Position numbers and translations under genes: made by a program. A stretch of 64,000 bases of DNA from Lumbricus rubellus (taxonomy: Eukaryota; Annelida; Clitellata; Crassiclitellata; Lumbricidae). The notes below the pieces were generated by a model that had not been told where the DNA came from, ran no database searches, and was given only the letters and a program-made list of their open reading frames with translations. The stretch covers positions 22,988,144 to 23,052,143 of the forward strand of contig OX243822.1 of NCBI GenBank assembly GCA_945859605.1. The letters run 5' to 3'. Each line of letters starts with the position of its first letter. The stretch's first letter is position 1. Positions 43,997 to 55,402 of the stretch are shown piece by piece.

Positions 43997-44215
43997 GGGG
44001 CGCAGTGGTGTAGTGGTGGCGTCGTTGCCTTGGAACCGGAACGTTCGAGGTTCGAATCCACCTAGCCGCGTAAGGACCTTGGGCAAGTCCTTTACTCACA
44101 ATTTCCCAGCGCTTCGGCGTTAAACTATGTGTCCGCTCTGCATTCGGGAGCGCCTCTGAGTAGCGAGAGCCTGAAGGGGCGCTTATAACAAGTGCACATA
44201 CAAACAAACACGTTA
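43997..44215 (+). mobile_element. tRNA-derived SINE (family 3) with LINE-like tail
   Basis: The head has an A box (gtggtgtagtggtgg) and a B box (gaggttcgaatccacc), a good tRNA-like pattern. It is followed by accttgggcaagtcctttac. The tail gggagcgcctctgagtag plus 'gaaggggcgcttataa' resembles the 3' end of the CR1-like LINE at 3501-3560, and an (acaa)n-like end follows. Confidence 0.75.
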
Positions 44216-46254
44216 AATACTTCGAACTCACTTTTGTGTCTGTAGTGAACTGAATTTGTTGCAGTTTTTATGCAGCAAGTAATAAATAATAATGCTTTCA
44301 TAACTCTTTAGGTTTGCCGAAGTAAATATAGCTTCATTTACAGCTCTATGTTGAAAGATAAATTATGGCTCACTTGCTCCCTGTTTAATTATTACATTTA
44401 ATAATTATGCTATCATTGACATTCAGTTGTGGACATGAGTTCAATTATACCTAACGTTGATTGCTGTGATTCGTCAGCAAACGCCAACATGTCTAGTAGG
44501 CCTAAGTCAAATCGCGGATGTATGTAATCACGCTTGTATAGACCTAGTATTCTCTTTCACGTGAGTCTTAGTTTGGTTGGTGTGTGGGGAGCCTCTGAAT
44601 ATTTGTCGCTGTTTTAATTCGTTCAGTCTTAGTTTACTGTCTTCAGTTTTGTACAAAAATAAAGTGTGCGTATATATATATAATTGTATATACATGTATA
44701 TATATATATATATATATATGACCTTCGGTATTGTATGAGTCACTGGTGGCCCACACCACAAGCAATACTCGGAAAATAAGTCTCTTATACTACCTCTGAG
44801 CCGACCCTAACTGCCTCTCATCTTCTATCCATGAACTCAAATCAGCTGGTTGTTTGTCTGTATGTCTACTTCTGAGCCGACCCTGACTGTCTGTCTGCTT
44901 TTTTGTCTGCCTGCCTGTCTGCCTGCCTATCTGCCTTTCTGTCTCTCTGTCTGGCTCTCTATCTATCTACCTACTACTGTGTTTGTCTATCCGCATTCAT
45001 GTGCTTATGGCATTCTTCCGTCTCTGCATGTGAGGGTCCGGTGACAACAATCATGTCTCTGCCTTTCTCTTTCAACTCTCTTTGCATGTTTATCTATATG
45101 TGCGTGTGCGTGTGTATGTATATGTGTGTATGTATGTATGTATGTATGTGTGTGTCTTTGAATCTGGAACAATTTCTTTATCCTTTTCAGTCATTTCGTC
45201 CTTAGAATGCGTTTTATGTATAACGACCGAGAAATATTATTCATGTGGCGATATATATTATAAATGCCACAGATCTCTAGTCTCGATGTTTCTCCACTTT
45301 ACCAAGAAATCCAAGAGTCCTTGACTCTGTTTCTGCGTCAAAATCTCCTCCACCGTCAGATTTCATATATGGCTTCTCGTATAAAGACTTCTCTTATCTC
45401 AAGGACTGTAAAACTGTCTCCTTCGTGCATGGCATCGGACTGCAGTCGCTGCTGCACATCTCTTTGCCCCGCATACATTGCGCATGTACAATTTTTGTAC
45501 ATGTATGGGTATACAGCGACCGAGGCCGAGGCCAAACTCGGTCGACATGCAGCTTCTATACTTTGCTGCAGCAGCATTCTCGAATAGACTAGTGGTGACC
45601 GGTGTCTGAAATACGGCCTTCTTCTTGGTTTTCTTTGTTTCTCTTGCGTTAGCGACGGCTGATCTGTGGGACTTTGAGGTCTAGAACCCCCCGGAGCCCG
45701 GGGATGGGGTTTATTATGGATGCATCATGCATGAGTTTAGTTTGATTTAACTGTATTCTTAACAGATTGCGATCACTTCATCTCCGTTCGCATTTCTCGT
45801 CTCTTTCTTCTCCATTCCCTAGCGTCACTCTCTCTATCTCTCTCTCTATTAAAAACGCTCTCTCTAATCTCATTCCAACATCCCTGACCACTTATATATA
45901 AAGCGAACGAAAGTCTCTTCTGCCATGCTATTCCAATAGTTACTGTCAACCATGCATCCGCTTTTCAGCAAACCACTCGTGCCCCTATCTCAACACTAGA
46001 TGTCACTTTTGCAACGAAGAAAATACTTCGTCCTTCAATCATTCAATCATTCGAATTCGTGAGCAGCTGCTAAGGAACGAGAGAGCTGCAGAAATCCACA
46101 TTGTAAACAACAGATGCTTTTCTCCACTGAAAAATATCCGCGTTTTTAACGTTTCCTATTTCCTTTGATTCTGAGGGTTCACCAACGGCCACCGTAAGAG
46201 CCTATATATGGCTCATGGTAGCCGCAATGCACTTACACGAGAATGTGTAGACAT
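44216..46254. other. No gene recognised; microsatellites
   Basis: Holds (TA)n at 44673-44720, TCTG/CCTG-rich repeats at 44850-44970, and TATG at 45110-45150. Frames at 45264-45587 were examined and show no recognisable protein. Confidence 0.4.
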
Positions 46255-46345
46255 ATATTTGTTTGTATGTGCACTTGTTATAGCGCCCCTTCAAGCTCTT
46301 TCTACTCAGAGGCGCTCCCGCGGACACTGCATCGGAGTTTCACGA
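46255..46345 (-). mobile_element. Inverted SINE/LINE tail fragment
   Basis: Reverse complement of the tail of the SINE at 44140-44215 (tttgtttgtatgtgcacttg, then ttatagcgccccttcaa, then ctactcagaggcgctccc). The tRNA-like head is missing. Confidence 0.7.
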
Positions 46346-46635
46346 CTCGAATACGCTACGAATCTGCATTCAACGCGGAACAAAAGACTATGTGATGTGT
46401 CTATAGCTTCACATAGCAGCACAATAATTTACAGCCAGACTTAATTTTTAAGCGTCACCAGCAAGAGACGAGCGCATGCTGTAAGTGCGTGCGTGCGTGT
46501 AGGTGTGTGTAGGTGCGTGCGTGTAGTGTGCATAATTTATGCTAAGTAGTCTGTGGTCTTCATAGTGTTCGGAATACTGAGCACGTGTTCTGGCAATGAT
46601 CAATAATGATCGGATGATTAGAGAGCAGACGAGAA

Positions 46636-46717
<82 letters not shown>

Positions 46718-46731
46718 TCGTCGTCGTCTAT
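46636..46731. repeat. (GTC)n microsatellite, ~31 copies
   Basis: Long nearly perfect CG-containing triplet array with one ATC interruption near its end. Confidence 0.97.
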
Positions 46732-46739
46732 AAGACCAG

Positions 46740-47293
46740 CAGACATCGGATTGTTCAAAGCGCACGATAACTCTCGGCGCCAGGTCGGTGTCACGAAATA
46801 AAGTACACCCCCATGTTAGCCTAATCGTATCCCCAAGATGAGGGTATGGTGAAAAAGTCATTTCCTCGTGTATTTATTATTTTTAAATTAACTTCCATCT
46901 GTTTTGCTTTGAACAATGACACTAACAGGTATGTCCATTTCTACAAATAATTTTGCTTGCTTTGGTTTTAGAGCACTTAGAGTCTTAGACCATTCAGAAC
47001 ACGTAAGAACACTTTGACTTAGTATACGGTTTCGTCTGACAAAAAGTCTCAATTCAATCCTCAGATAACTCGACAGCTTTGAATACTATCTCTGTTGAAG
47101 ACCATTTTGCATTTCACTTATTAGTGTGTATAACCTGCAGTCAGTATGAGCTTTGTATCTTATATGAGCTGTAAAGAGGGTGTGTACTATTGCCAGCTGA
47201 ATGCATCTTGTATTGGTGACACAGTTATTAGGAGATCTATGCACAACATTGCACATGTCTATGGAAAGACGCAGACCCAATTCCATATACACA

Positions 47294-47332
<39 letters not shown>

Positions 47333-47736
47333 GCACATAAATATATATAGGCCTATCTGTGGTCAGTATGACTAGCATGAATATTAGGCGAACAGTAGGC
47401 CTAATAATTTATGAGTGCGCATTTCTTTCTTATTATGTTGTTCCTTGGCGAAGTCTGTATAATATTTATTTTAAACTTGAAAAGACCATCGTTAAATGAG
47501 AATAACACAAACACACGCACACGCATGTATTGTATATTTTATACATTGCAAAGACAATGAAAAACAAGAGCAGCAGTCATTATTTTATGTGTCCCAAGAG
47601 ATGACTTGGAAACATTGGATGAGCCCAATCTCAGTTGCTATGGCAATCGCACATAAATAGAGCCACATAGCTATACAGCATATAGATCGAGCTTGTGCAT
47701 CATTTCAAGATATCTCTGAAACACTGTCGACATCAT

Positions 47737-47773
<37 letters not shown>

Positions 47774-48075
47774 ATATATAAATAGGGACGTAAATTCTAG
47801 ATGCAACCATGCACCACTGTTCTGCTGTTGGAAAAGCGTGGCTGCTCTTTCAGCAGACGAATTTAGCTTGCCTTAAATACATTTGCCTGAAGCTGTAAAT
47901 AAAACAACTCTATAGATCTCGCCATTATTATATTTTACTCCGTATTTAGTCACAGATGATTTGGAAAAAGTCTAACCTTACCTCATCCATGCAGTGTGGC
48001 TCTAAAGGTAGATGTATACAAGTATACAAGTGACATACTTTTTCTGCAAATGTCAGCAAATATTTGAGTAAATGC
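46740..48075. other. No gene recognised; (TA)n at 47297 and 47736
   Basis: AT-rich intergenic sequence with two perfect (TA)n arrays. No supported coding sequence. Confidence 0.45.
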
Positions 48076-48079
48076 ATGT

Positions 48080-48250
48080 GGGCTAGTGTGGTCCTTAGCT
48101 CCATGTAAAAAAAATTTTGTGGGAATTTTAAACGAGGCACCCTCCTAACTTATTCCTTTAGGTTGAAAAATATTAACACTGAAAATTTTGAAGGACTTTT
48201 TTGAGTTTTAGGGGTTGCTACCGGACATAACATTATATCAATGTAAAGAC
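48080..48250 (+). repeat. Dispersed repeat (inverted partner at 55785-55920)
   Basis: Shares ordered blocks with the reverse complement of 55785-55920: 'tagtgtggtcctta', then 'gaggcaccctc', then 'aggggttgctacc'. It lies about 1.2 kb left of the LTR element, while its partner lies about 0.4 kb right of it. Confidence 0.55.
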
Positions 48251-48799
48251 ACAGGCGAAGCATGGAATATCGTATATTGTATACTACTACCAGTGTGTGG
48301 TTGAATGCACAAATTAAAATAAATTCTGGTGGGCAGTGGACCGTGATGGAGGTGGACTAGATGGCTGTGGACTGATTTGCTATTTGGGTCAAAACACATA
48401 CAAACGGGCATAAAAATGTTTTTCCAGTTAATATTTCCATTATTGCATCAGATCCTTTTTCTGACGATAGGTTTATTTCTTCACAACCAATAGCAGACTC
48501 TGCTTCTGATTCTCATTATTTGTTTGAAGCTTGTTAGGCTGTACTTGTTCATGAGTGCCAGTCCACACTCTGTTATGTCATTCACAACTTTCACTGAGCT
48601 CGCAGTGGCCTAATCTAACTTGAAGTTCTAATCGTTTGACCATGTATCAACGTGTTGCCGGAGAAAACCTGCTGTAATGCTGAAAAATCTCGTGTTTTCC
48701 GTGACAAAATCTTTCAGTTGCATTGAGCTTTTTTCAAGCCAAGTTTTGTCCATGCAGAGTTGTAACCTTTTGGCATTTGGTATAAATGGAAGCCCCATA
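48251..48799. other. No feature recognised
   Basis: Intergenic. The frames have no recognised motif. Confidence 0.4.
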
Positions 48800-49030
48800 A
48801 TCTTCTTCTTCTTTAGTTCTCTGCCGTCAGGCAGGTTCATATGTCCAATGACGCCATGCATATCTGTTCTGTGCATCTCTCTTTAGCTCTCTGTAACCAT
48901 CCATTGTCATCATCTAGTCCAGCAGCATTGTTCTTGGTCTTCCTCTTGACTTTTTCCCTCCATTCTTCCTTCGATGATGTCTCTTACTTTGGTGTCACTC
49001 CTCATGATGTGGCCAATCCTGTTTCACCAT
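48800..49030 (-). pseudogene. RTE-like LINE 3' end fragment
   Basis: The minus strand reads RIGHIMRSDTKVRDIIEGRM, then KSRGRPRTMLLD in another frame, then RYAWRHWTYEPA and 'ctgacggcagagaactaaag'. This follows, block by block, the end of the intact copy at 30270-30475 (WIGHMLRGDSL, RGRPRQMLLD, WRHWTAEPA, then 'ggggcagagaaccag'). A frameshift and a stop disable it. Confidence 0.8.
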
Positions 49031-49054
49031 ATTCAAAGCTGGTCGACTGCACAG

Positions 49055-49290
49055 TGTAAGAATTGTGAAAAATAACTTTGGGGGAGGAGTTGGACCATTA
49101 TCCACTTGGAATTGGGGTGTGAAAAACAGATTTTACTATGGGGCTCTAATAAAGACTGGAGGGTTGAAACCCCCCAAACCTCCCAGCAATTTTCACCATG
49201 GGTCGACACCCACTCCAGAAATGAGGACAGGAAGACGGTCTACTATTTCTTTACTGCAGATATCTTCCAACAACTTCCCATCCCAGTGAA
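49055..49290 (+). repeat. Dispersed repeat copy (partner at 40440)
   Basis: Shares agaattgtgaaaaataactt, then a G-run, then 'ttggaattggggtgtgaaaaac' with 40440-40515. The copy here extends further right. Confidence 0.6.
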
Positions 49291-49442
49291 TTGTTAGAGG
49301 AACTCCTGGTTGAGATTCAGCTTTCAAGTTTTCAGCAATTTTCTGCCGACTCTTTATACGCTGCTACGAAATGAAAAGCAATTGAGATTGAACTCTGTAG
49401 GATTATTGCCAAAGCACTGCAGTGTGAAAGAGAGTAGGCCTA

Positions 49443-50433
49443 TGTAGCGAATAAACGCTCCTTAACAAACGAATCAATTAACTAATAACCTGTGTAATTA
49501 TTAATACTAAGTAACAGTTAAGCTAGACAATTAATTGGCGTATTTAATAGATAATTAATAAATTGAATTGTGGCATTAGCGAATATAACAGTAGAAATCA
49601 CAAATACAAATGCGCTACAAAAATCAGTCAACGCTTGAGGAGGCACGAAAACAGCGTTTCGCGCAGCAGACGATCGTCAACACTGTGAGCAGCCGAAGAG
49701 TCACGTGGTCGGATTCGGGCATGAGATTCTGAAAAGAATGGCAGACATTTTGCGATTTGTCAACCAAGAACGTTAATTCAGAATGCGCCGATGACATTTA
49801 TTTGAGTGTGAAAAACGGGACTTATTGTACGTTTATTCCACTGCTGATCTGTAAATCCTAGGGAACGTAGTACCTGGGTTAGATAGAAATGTTCGAAGTT
49901 TAAGTCGGACTGTAATAGCGAACAAAGTCAATTTTCGCTCGGCATCGATCTTGGGATCGAGAAGACATTGCGAGAACTAGTTGCGATTGGAGTTTCGAAG
50001 TAACGAGAAGAAGTGGTGATTCGACGACGAAGCAGAAGTGAAGAAGACGTGTGAGTAGCCAGTGCTCACAGAAGTACGAAGACGACGCGGTGGTGAAACG
50101 GCGACCGAGGGCAGCCAGGGAGAAGCGACCTTTCTTCCCATCTTTCCTTCCAATCCAGTTTCCCTGTGTCAAGAACAAGGACCTCATCATCTACTCAAGA
50201 AGGGAACTCTTGAGGAAGCTAAGCACCTTATAATATTTTAGTAGATAAATACGCCACAATAGGTAGTTAGGGTATTGAATATTATTTACTGTTGAATGTT
50301 GATATTTATAATATACATCAAAAATGAAATACAGCTTGTTCTTGTTGTAGGTCAATTCTAGTAATCATTCTTGATCACCCATTACGAATCCCTGAGTTTA
50401 TAAAGCGTCTAGGGTAAGACCTGGTATGCGACA
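49443..50433 (+). repeat. 5' long terminal repeat (991 bp)
   Basis: Starts TGTAGCGAATAAACGC and ends GGTATGCGACA. It contains an AATAAA-like 'gaataaac' near its start and short frames on both strands that are also in the other LTR and look incidental. Confidence 0.93.
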
Positions 50434-50436
50434 GTA

Positions 50437-50454
50437 TGGGGACTCAGATTCCGG
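50437..50454 (+). promoter_or_regulatory. Primer-binding site
   Basis: TGGGGACTCAGATTCCGG starts three bases after the LTR. The TGG is complementary to the universal tRNA 3' CCA end. The tRNA species was not identified. Confidence 0.6.
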
Positions 50455-50708
50455 GATTTTAGTCAGCTTAAAAACTGATCTATTTGAACATTAATGACAC
50501 TAGAAACAGCATAGAACAATATTGCTAGTATATTGATTTTATGGATGTAAAACTGAACTGATAGAGACTTACACTTTAGAACTGTAGAGTGTATTTTAAA
50601 GAGTCCACAGCGACTGATAAATTGAATTGATTTCTGTGTTCAGAAATTATATAGCGCATTTTTTGCCTATATTTTACTACTTGCTAATTTGAAGTAAGTC
50701 AGTAAGTG

Positions 50709-52907
50709 ATGTCCAACAGTGATTTCGAAAACTGGGCGAAGATAGCCAAAGAGTTAGAGCTAAGTAGAGAGGAGTTTCGTATATTTATTGAAGAAAGAAT
50801 AGCAGAAAGGGCATTTGCAAAGGAAGCTGTTGACATAAGGCTTCAGGCGGAAGCAGATGCAAGAAAAGCAGAGGCTGATGCCAAGAAAGCCGAGGCTGAG
50901 ATAAAAAAGGCTGAGTTAGCAGCAGAGGTCAAGAAAATAGAAGCGGAAGCGGAAATAAGAAGAGCCGAATTAGATGCTCAGACAGCTGCAGATACAAGAA
51001 GGCTTGAAGCTGAAGCCGAGGAAAGGATAGCCCAAGCAGCAATGCATGCTAGAAAGGCCGAAGTTGAGTTAGATGCAATTAGGAGTGCACAATTGGAAGC
51101 AAGAGAAAATTGCTTAGCAGCAGAAGCAAAGCATACTTGTGAGGTTGCAGACTTACAGAAACAGATCTATAAGTTGCAGTTTCAACTTAAGAAAATTGAG
51201 ACACAATTGGAAATGTATGAGGTCGAATCCAGAAGCAGAAGTGACATCAGGATAAACCATGAGATAAACGACAGGGAAGTTGTTGAACACACTACAGCAG
51301 AAGTGCAAATATTCGAGAATCAGACAAATAAGGCCAGACAGCAGATTGAAGTGCAGAAAGTAAGTAATGTTGCAAAGGAGCAATACAGGGAAGAAGATGA
51401 AAATTCTGAGACACTACCAACGCACATAGCTGCAGGTGTCATAGTAAGCAGCAACAACGATGAACGCATAGATCTCAAGGATGATAGTGAACCCAAAGTA
51501 AAACTGAATGGAAAAAGTGTTGAGTGTTTGTATGACACTGGGACAACGTGTTGCATTGTGAAGCGTTCATTGATAGACGACACAGATTTAACAGGCGAAG
51601 AAACACGTTGTATGCTTATTGATGGAACCATTAAGTATTTTCCACTGGCCAGAGTAAATTTGGAAAGTGAATATTTCAGTGGAGAGGTACAAGCCATGGT
51701 TATGGAAAATCCAGCGAAGCCAGTGATAATTGGAATGGTCGAAGGTTTAGAATACCAAGTTAAATTTGGAAAACCAGAGAATGCAATTGCTGAAGTGAAA
51801 AACAAGAGCATACTGAGGGACAGATCTAAATCTAAAGAGAGATCATTACATGACAAAAGGTCAGTGAAATTCACTGATGGTGTAACAGTGGATGGGATGA
51901 GAGAAGCAACGACAGCAGCAACTGTTAAAACCAGAGCTGAGGTTAAAAAGGATGGTAAATACAGACCATTCAAAGTTGCGGAAAGGCCGTATTTAAATGA
52001 AACTGCTAAAGGAATGCAGAGACGGCATGAAACAGTAAATAAGAAACAGTGGGATAAAACCAGAGACTGGAATTACACAGATAACAGGAAGTCAGCTTTT
52101 AGTAAAACGACGAAAAAGAATTACAGAAGTGAACCATTGAGATTGGTGGAGACGAATAATAAATATTTAATCACAGGTGGAAGAAGTGAGTTAAATAAGA
52201 GTCGTGTAGATCAGAATAAATGGCAGAACGGAAGAGTAGACTGGAGAAATAGGGAGAATAGAAATAAGTCTAATGAGACACAGTCAAGAAGATCCAATGA
52301 GTGGATGAATAGGGGATGCAAAGAGAATCCAAATGTGGATAGGAGAAATATAAAGTGGAACAGGAGTCAGAAGAGTGACACAAGTAAGTGTGATTGGAGA
52401 AACTACAGACATGACAGGAGAGAGTCTAGTAGTAATTTTGGAGTTAGGTGTGACAGACCTAGTGATCTCAATTGGAGATATAGAAGTAGTAGAGGCGAGG
52501 TTGGAAGTAGTGGAAACCATTGGAATAGTAGAACATGGTACAGAGGAGAACAAGATGTTAATTCTGGTAGAAGTCAGAATGAGAATTGTAGAGGATACAA
52601 TGATGTGAATTGGAAGAAAAATCGGTTACGGAATGACAGAGAATGGTCATATCCTAACAATAATGTGGATAAATGGAGAAGTAGCAGAGACTACAGTGGA
52701 AAAGATGAAACAGTAGAAGATGTTAAGTCGAAAACTTATGGAGATGATGCAGATGCATTGAGTTTTGGAGAGAAGCACACAGGTGAACTAGAAACACAAA
52801 ATGGCATTACGTTGAATTTATACGAGAAGGTGAACAGAGATAGTAAGTCAGATATGGACAGGCTGGACTGTCATTACGTGAGAAGAGGTGCTGCAAATAG
52901 AAGCTGA
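50709..52907 (+). CDS. Retrotransposon Gag-like protein fused to aspartic protease
   Basis: 732 codons from the ATG at 50709, since GTG precedes it at 50706. The N-terminus (FENWAKIAKELELSREEF) leads into a long charged coiled coil of repeated KAEAD/KKAE units up to about residue 170. A retropepsin domain follows, with the catalytic triad at about 276-278 (ECLYDTGTTCCIV) and the partner block PVIIGMVEG about 70 residues later. The last ~330 residues are very rich in Arg, Asn, Ser, Lys and Trp with no Cys-His zinc knuckle, a likely nucleic-acid-binding tail. The frame is intact. Gag and protease in one frame without RT is consistent with an element in which pol was reached by frameshift or separate translation, or with the internal deletion. 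Confidence 0.85.
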   Translation: MSNSDFENWAKIAKELELSREEFRIFIEERIAERAFAKEAVDIRLQAEADARKAEADAKKAEAEIKKAELAAEVKKIEAEAEIRRAELDAQTAADTRRLEAEAEERIAQAAMHARKAEVELDAIRSAQLEARENCLAAEAKHTCEVADLQKQIYKLQFQLKKIETQLEMYEVESRSRSDIRINHEINDREVVEHTTAEVQIFENQTNKARQQIEVQKVSNVAKEQYREEDENSETLPTHIAAGVIVSSNNDERIDLKDDSEPKVKLNGKSVECLYDTGTTCCIVKRSLIDDTDLTGEETRCMLIDGTIKYFPLARVNLESEYFSGEVQAMVMENPAKPVIIGMVEGLEYQVKFGKPENAIAEVKNKSILRDRSKSKERSLHDKRSVKFTDGVTVDGMREATTAATVKTRAEVKKDGKYRPFKVAERPYLNETAKGMQRRHETVNKKQWDKTRDWNYTDNRKSAFSKTTKKNYRSEPLRLVETNNKYLITGGRSELNKSRVDQNKWQNGRVDWRNRENRNKSNETQSRRSNEWMNRGCKENPNVDRRNIKWNRSQKSDTSKCDWRNYRHDRRESSSNFGVRCDRPSDLNWRYRSSRGEVGSSGNHWNSRTWYRGEQDVNSGRSQNENCRGYNDVNWKKNRLRNDREWSYPNNNVDKWRSSRDYSGKDETVEDVKSKTYGDDADALSFGEKHTGELETQNGITLNLYEKVNRDSKSDMDRLDCHYVRRGAANRS

Positions 52908-53358
52908 CAGTAGCTTGTGGAGAGTATTTAATTAAGGAAGTAATGTACATAAGTATTAATGTGAGATTAAGTTGAGTTGCAAATTAAAGTAGTTTTATGA
53001 GTTGTAGTGAATGATAAGGTGAATCATAGGATCAAGTGAGATAGTGGTGTAATTGTCGAAGTTGTGTAGTAGTTAAGTATTAAGTTGAGATTAATTAGAA
53101 TACCGTGTCTGAGTGTGATGTTGAGTCACTTAGATAAATAAGGAGACAGTTGAGTAACTGGAAAATAGTTAAGATAAGAAGAAGTACTTTGTCCAGTGGG
53201 TAAAGTACGAGGAATAATAAGATGTTAGTGAAATGACAAAGATCATTCAATGTGAAACATAAGATGGATGAACGCCATATGTTGAGATGGTGGCATACAT
53301 AATAAGTAGAATAGTGAGTTGATAATAAGAATGAGTTAAAAGTGTTGAGGCAATGTGA
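52908..53358 (+). other. Non-coding internal stretch of the LTR element
   Basis: About 450 bp of A/G/T-rich sequence with stops in all forward frames, lying where the first half of RT would be expected. Its 'taagtagt'-like texture resembles linker sequence rather than decayed RT. Confidence 0.5.
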
Positions 53359-54252
53359 AGCTTACCATTCGGATTAGTAAATAGTGCTTCGAGTTACAAC
53401 AGACTAATCAGGAAAATTCTGCATGGAACAGAAAACCTTGAAAGTTATGTGGATGACATATTAGCCCACAATGAAGGATGGCAGGATCACTTGGAAACAC
53501 TGGAGATATTTTTTGAAAGGGTTAGGGAAGCCAACCTAACATTGAAACCAAAGAAATGCTCATTAGGGTACGGAAAAATAGATTTCTTGGGTCACACGTT
53601 GAATAATGATGACATCAGTCCAAAAGAAGAGTCTGTGGACAAGATCATTGATATGCCTAGACCAAAGACGAAAAAACAAGTGAGGAGTTTCATCGGAGCA
53701 GTGAATTACTATAGAAAGTTCATTCCACACTGTGCAGAAATAATGGCACCGCTAAGTGATTTGACAAAGAAGTTGTCACCTGGAAATGTCGAATGGAATG
53801 AGAAATTGGAGAATAGTTTTATGCAGTTGAAAGAAGAACTGGCAAAGGCACCAATTCTGAGATTACCGAACTTAGAGAAGGAGTTCGTATTGCAAACGGA
53901 TGCAAGTGGAAAAGGGATCGGATGCGTAATAATGCAGGAATATGAGGGGGTGAATCATCCCATAGCATATGCGAGCAGGAAGTTACTTGAGCGAGAGACG
54001 AGATATTCGGTGGAAGAAAGAGAATGCTTAGCCATAATGTGGGGCGTAAGTAGGTTCGACAGATATTTATGCGGCAAGCAGTTTGTGATTGAGACAGACC
54101 ATTGCGGATTGCAGTATATGAAAGAGGGAAGAATGAAAAATGCAAGGGTTATGAGATGGAGTCTAGCCTTGCAAAATTATTCGTTTACTATTAGATACAT
54201 TAAGGGGTCCAACAATGTAATTTCAGATTACTTGAGCAGGGGACTAGAGTGA
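53359..54252 (+). pseudogene. Partial reverse transcriptase and RNase H of the LTR element
   Basis: Open from 53359, immediately after an in-frame TGA, to the stop at 54252. It starts at RT block SLPFGLVNSAS. It continues with the catalytic YVDDI (about 53440), FLGHTLNNDDISP, VRSFIGAVNYYRKFIP and the RNase H domain (LQTDASGKGIGCVI ... YSVEERECLAIMWG ... ETDHCGLQYM ... SDYLSRGLE). These blocks define the Ty3/mdg4 class. The fingers and first catalytic Asp of RT are absent and no integrase follows, so the fragment cannot give an active RT. The retained reading frame has no internal stops, in keeping with youth. Confidence 0.9.
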
Positions 54253-54395
54253 TATATAGTGAACCTTTGATGAATGATAAGTTGTAAATAAATAGGTGTA
54301 GAACAGTAACTTTGTTGTGTTATGTAAGGTAAAGGAAGATAGTTTATAGATTAGTTTGTTAAGTATGTGAGTAAGTTAAAGCCTGTGAACAGACT

Positions 54396-54411
54396 TTTGA
54401 AGGGGGGCATT
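54396..54411 (+). promoter_or_regulatory. Polypurine tract
   Basis: 'ttgaaggggggcat' directly precedes the 3' LTR, the usual plus-strand primer position. Confidence 0.75.
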
Positions 54412-55402
54412 TGTAGCGAATAAACGCTCCTTAACAAACGAATCAATTAACTAATAACCTGTGTAATTATTAATACTAAGTAACAGTTAAGCTAGACAAT
54501 TAATTGGCGTATTTAATAGATAATTAATAAATTGAATTGTGGCATTAGCGAATATAACAGTAGAAATCACAAACACAAATGCGCTACAAAAATCAGTCAA
54601 CGCTTGAGGAGGCACGAAAACAGCGTTTCGCGCAGCAGACGATCGTCAACACTGTGAGCAGCCGAAGAGTCACGTGGTCGGATTCGGGCATGAGATTCTG
54701 AAAAGAATGGCAGACATTTTGCGATTTGTCAACCAAGAACGTTAATTCAGAATGCGCCGATGACATTTATTTGAGTGTGAAAAACGGGACTTATTGTACG
54801 TTTATTCCACTGCTGATCTGTAAATCCTAGGGAACGTAGTACCTGGGTTAGATAGAAATGTTCGAAGTTTAAGTCGGACTGTAATAGCGAACAAAGTCAA
54901 TTTTCGCTCGGCATCGATCTTGGGATCGAGAAGACATTGCGAGAACTAGTTGCGATTGGAGTTTCGAAGTAACGAGAAGAAGTTGTGATTCGACGACGAA
55001 GCAGAAGTGAAGAAGACGTGTGAGTAGCCAGTGCTCACAGAAGTACGAAGACGACGCGGTGGCGAAACGGCGACCGAGGGCAGCCAGGGAGAAGCGACCT
55101 TTCTTCCCATCTTTCCTTCCAATCCAGTTTCCCTGTGTCAAGAACAAGGACCTCATCATCTACTCAAGAAGGGAACTCTTGAGGAAGCTAAGCACCTTAT
55201 AATATTTTAGTAGATAAATACGCCACAATAGGTAGTTAGGGTATTGAATATTATTTACTGTTGAATGTTGATATTTATAATATACATCAAAAATGAAATA
55301 CAGCTTGTTCTTGTTGTAGGTCAATTCTAGTAATCATTCTTGATCACCCATTACGAATCCCTGAGTTTATAAAGCGTCTAGGGTAAGACCTGGTATGCGA
55401 CA
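54412..55402 (+). repeat. 3' long terminal repeat (991 bp)
   Basis: Same length and ends as the 5' LTR. I see three substitutions between them (aatacaaat/aacacaaat, agtggtg/agttgtg, ggtggtg/ggtggcg), about 99.7% identity by eye. Confidence 0.93.

Larger units (their letters stand above)
49443..55402 (+). mobile_element. Ty3/mdg4-type LTR retrotransposon, internally deleted
   Basis: A 5,960-bp element bounded by two 991-bp LTRs (TG...CA) and a perfect 5-bp target duplication, GCCTA (49438-49442 and 55403-55407). The order is LTR, primer-binding site, Gag with aspartic protease, a non-coding stretch of about 450 bp, a partial RT with RNase H, polypurine tract, LTR. The first half of RT and all of integrase are missing, so it cannot move alone. 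By eye the two LTRs differ at only about three positions, indicating recent insertion. No envelope-like frame is present. Confidence 0.93.

Noticed and set aside
43997..44070. A genuine tRNA gene
   Set aside because: A and B boxes are present, but no clean cloverleaf or acceptor stem. The SINE body and LINE-like tail follow directly.
44850..45587. Possible gene frames on both strands
   Set aside because: Repeat-driven at the left, and no recognised motif or splice partner at the right.
50051..50233. 60-aa frame and its 96-aa antisense in the LTR (also in the other LTR)
   Set aside because: Present only because the LTR is repeated. No motif, and typical of LTR regulatory sequence.
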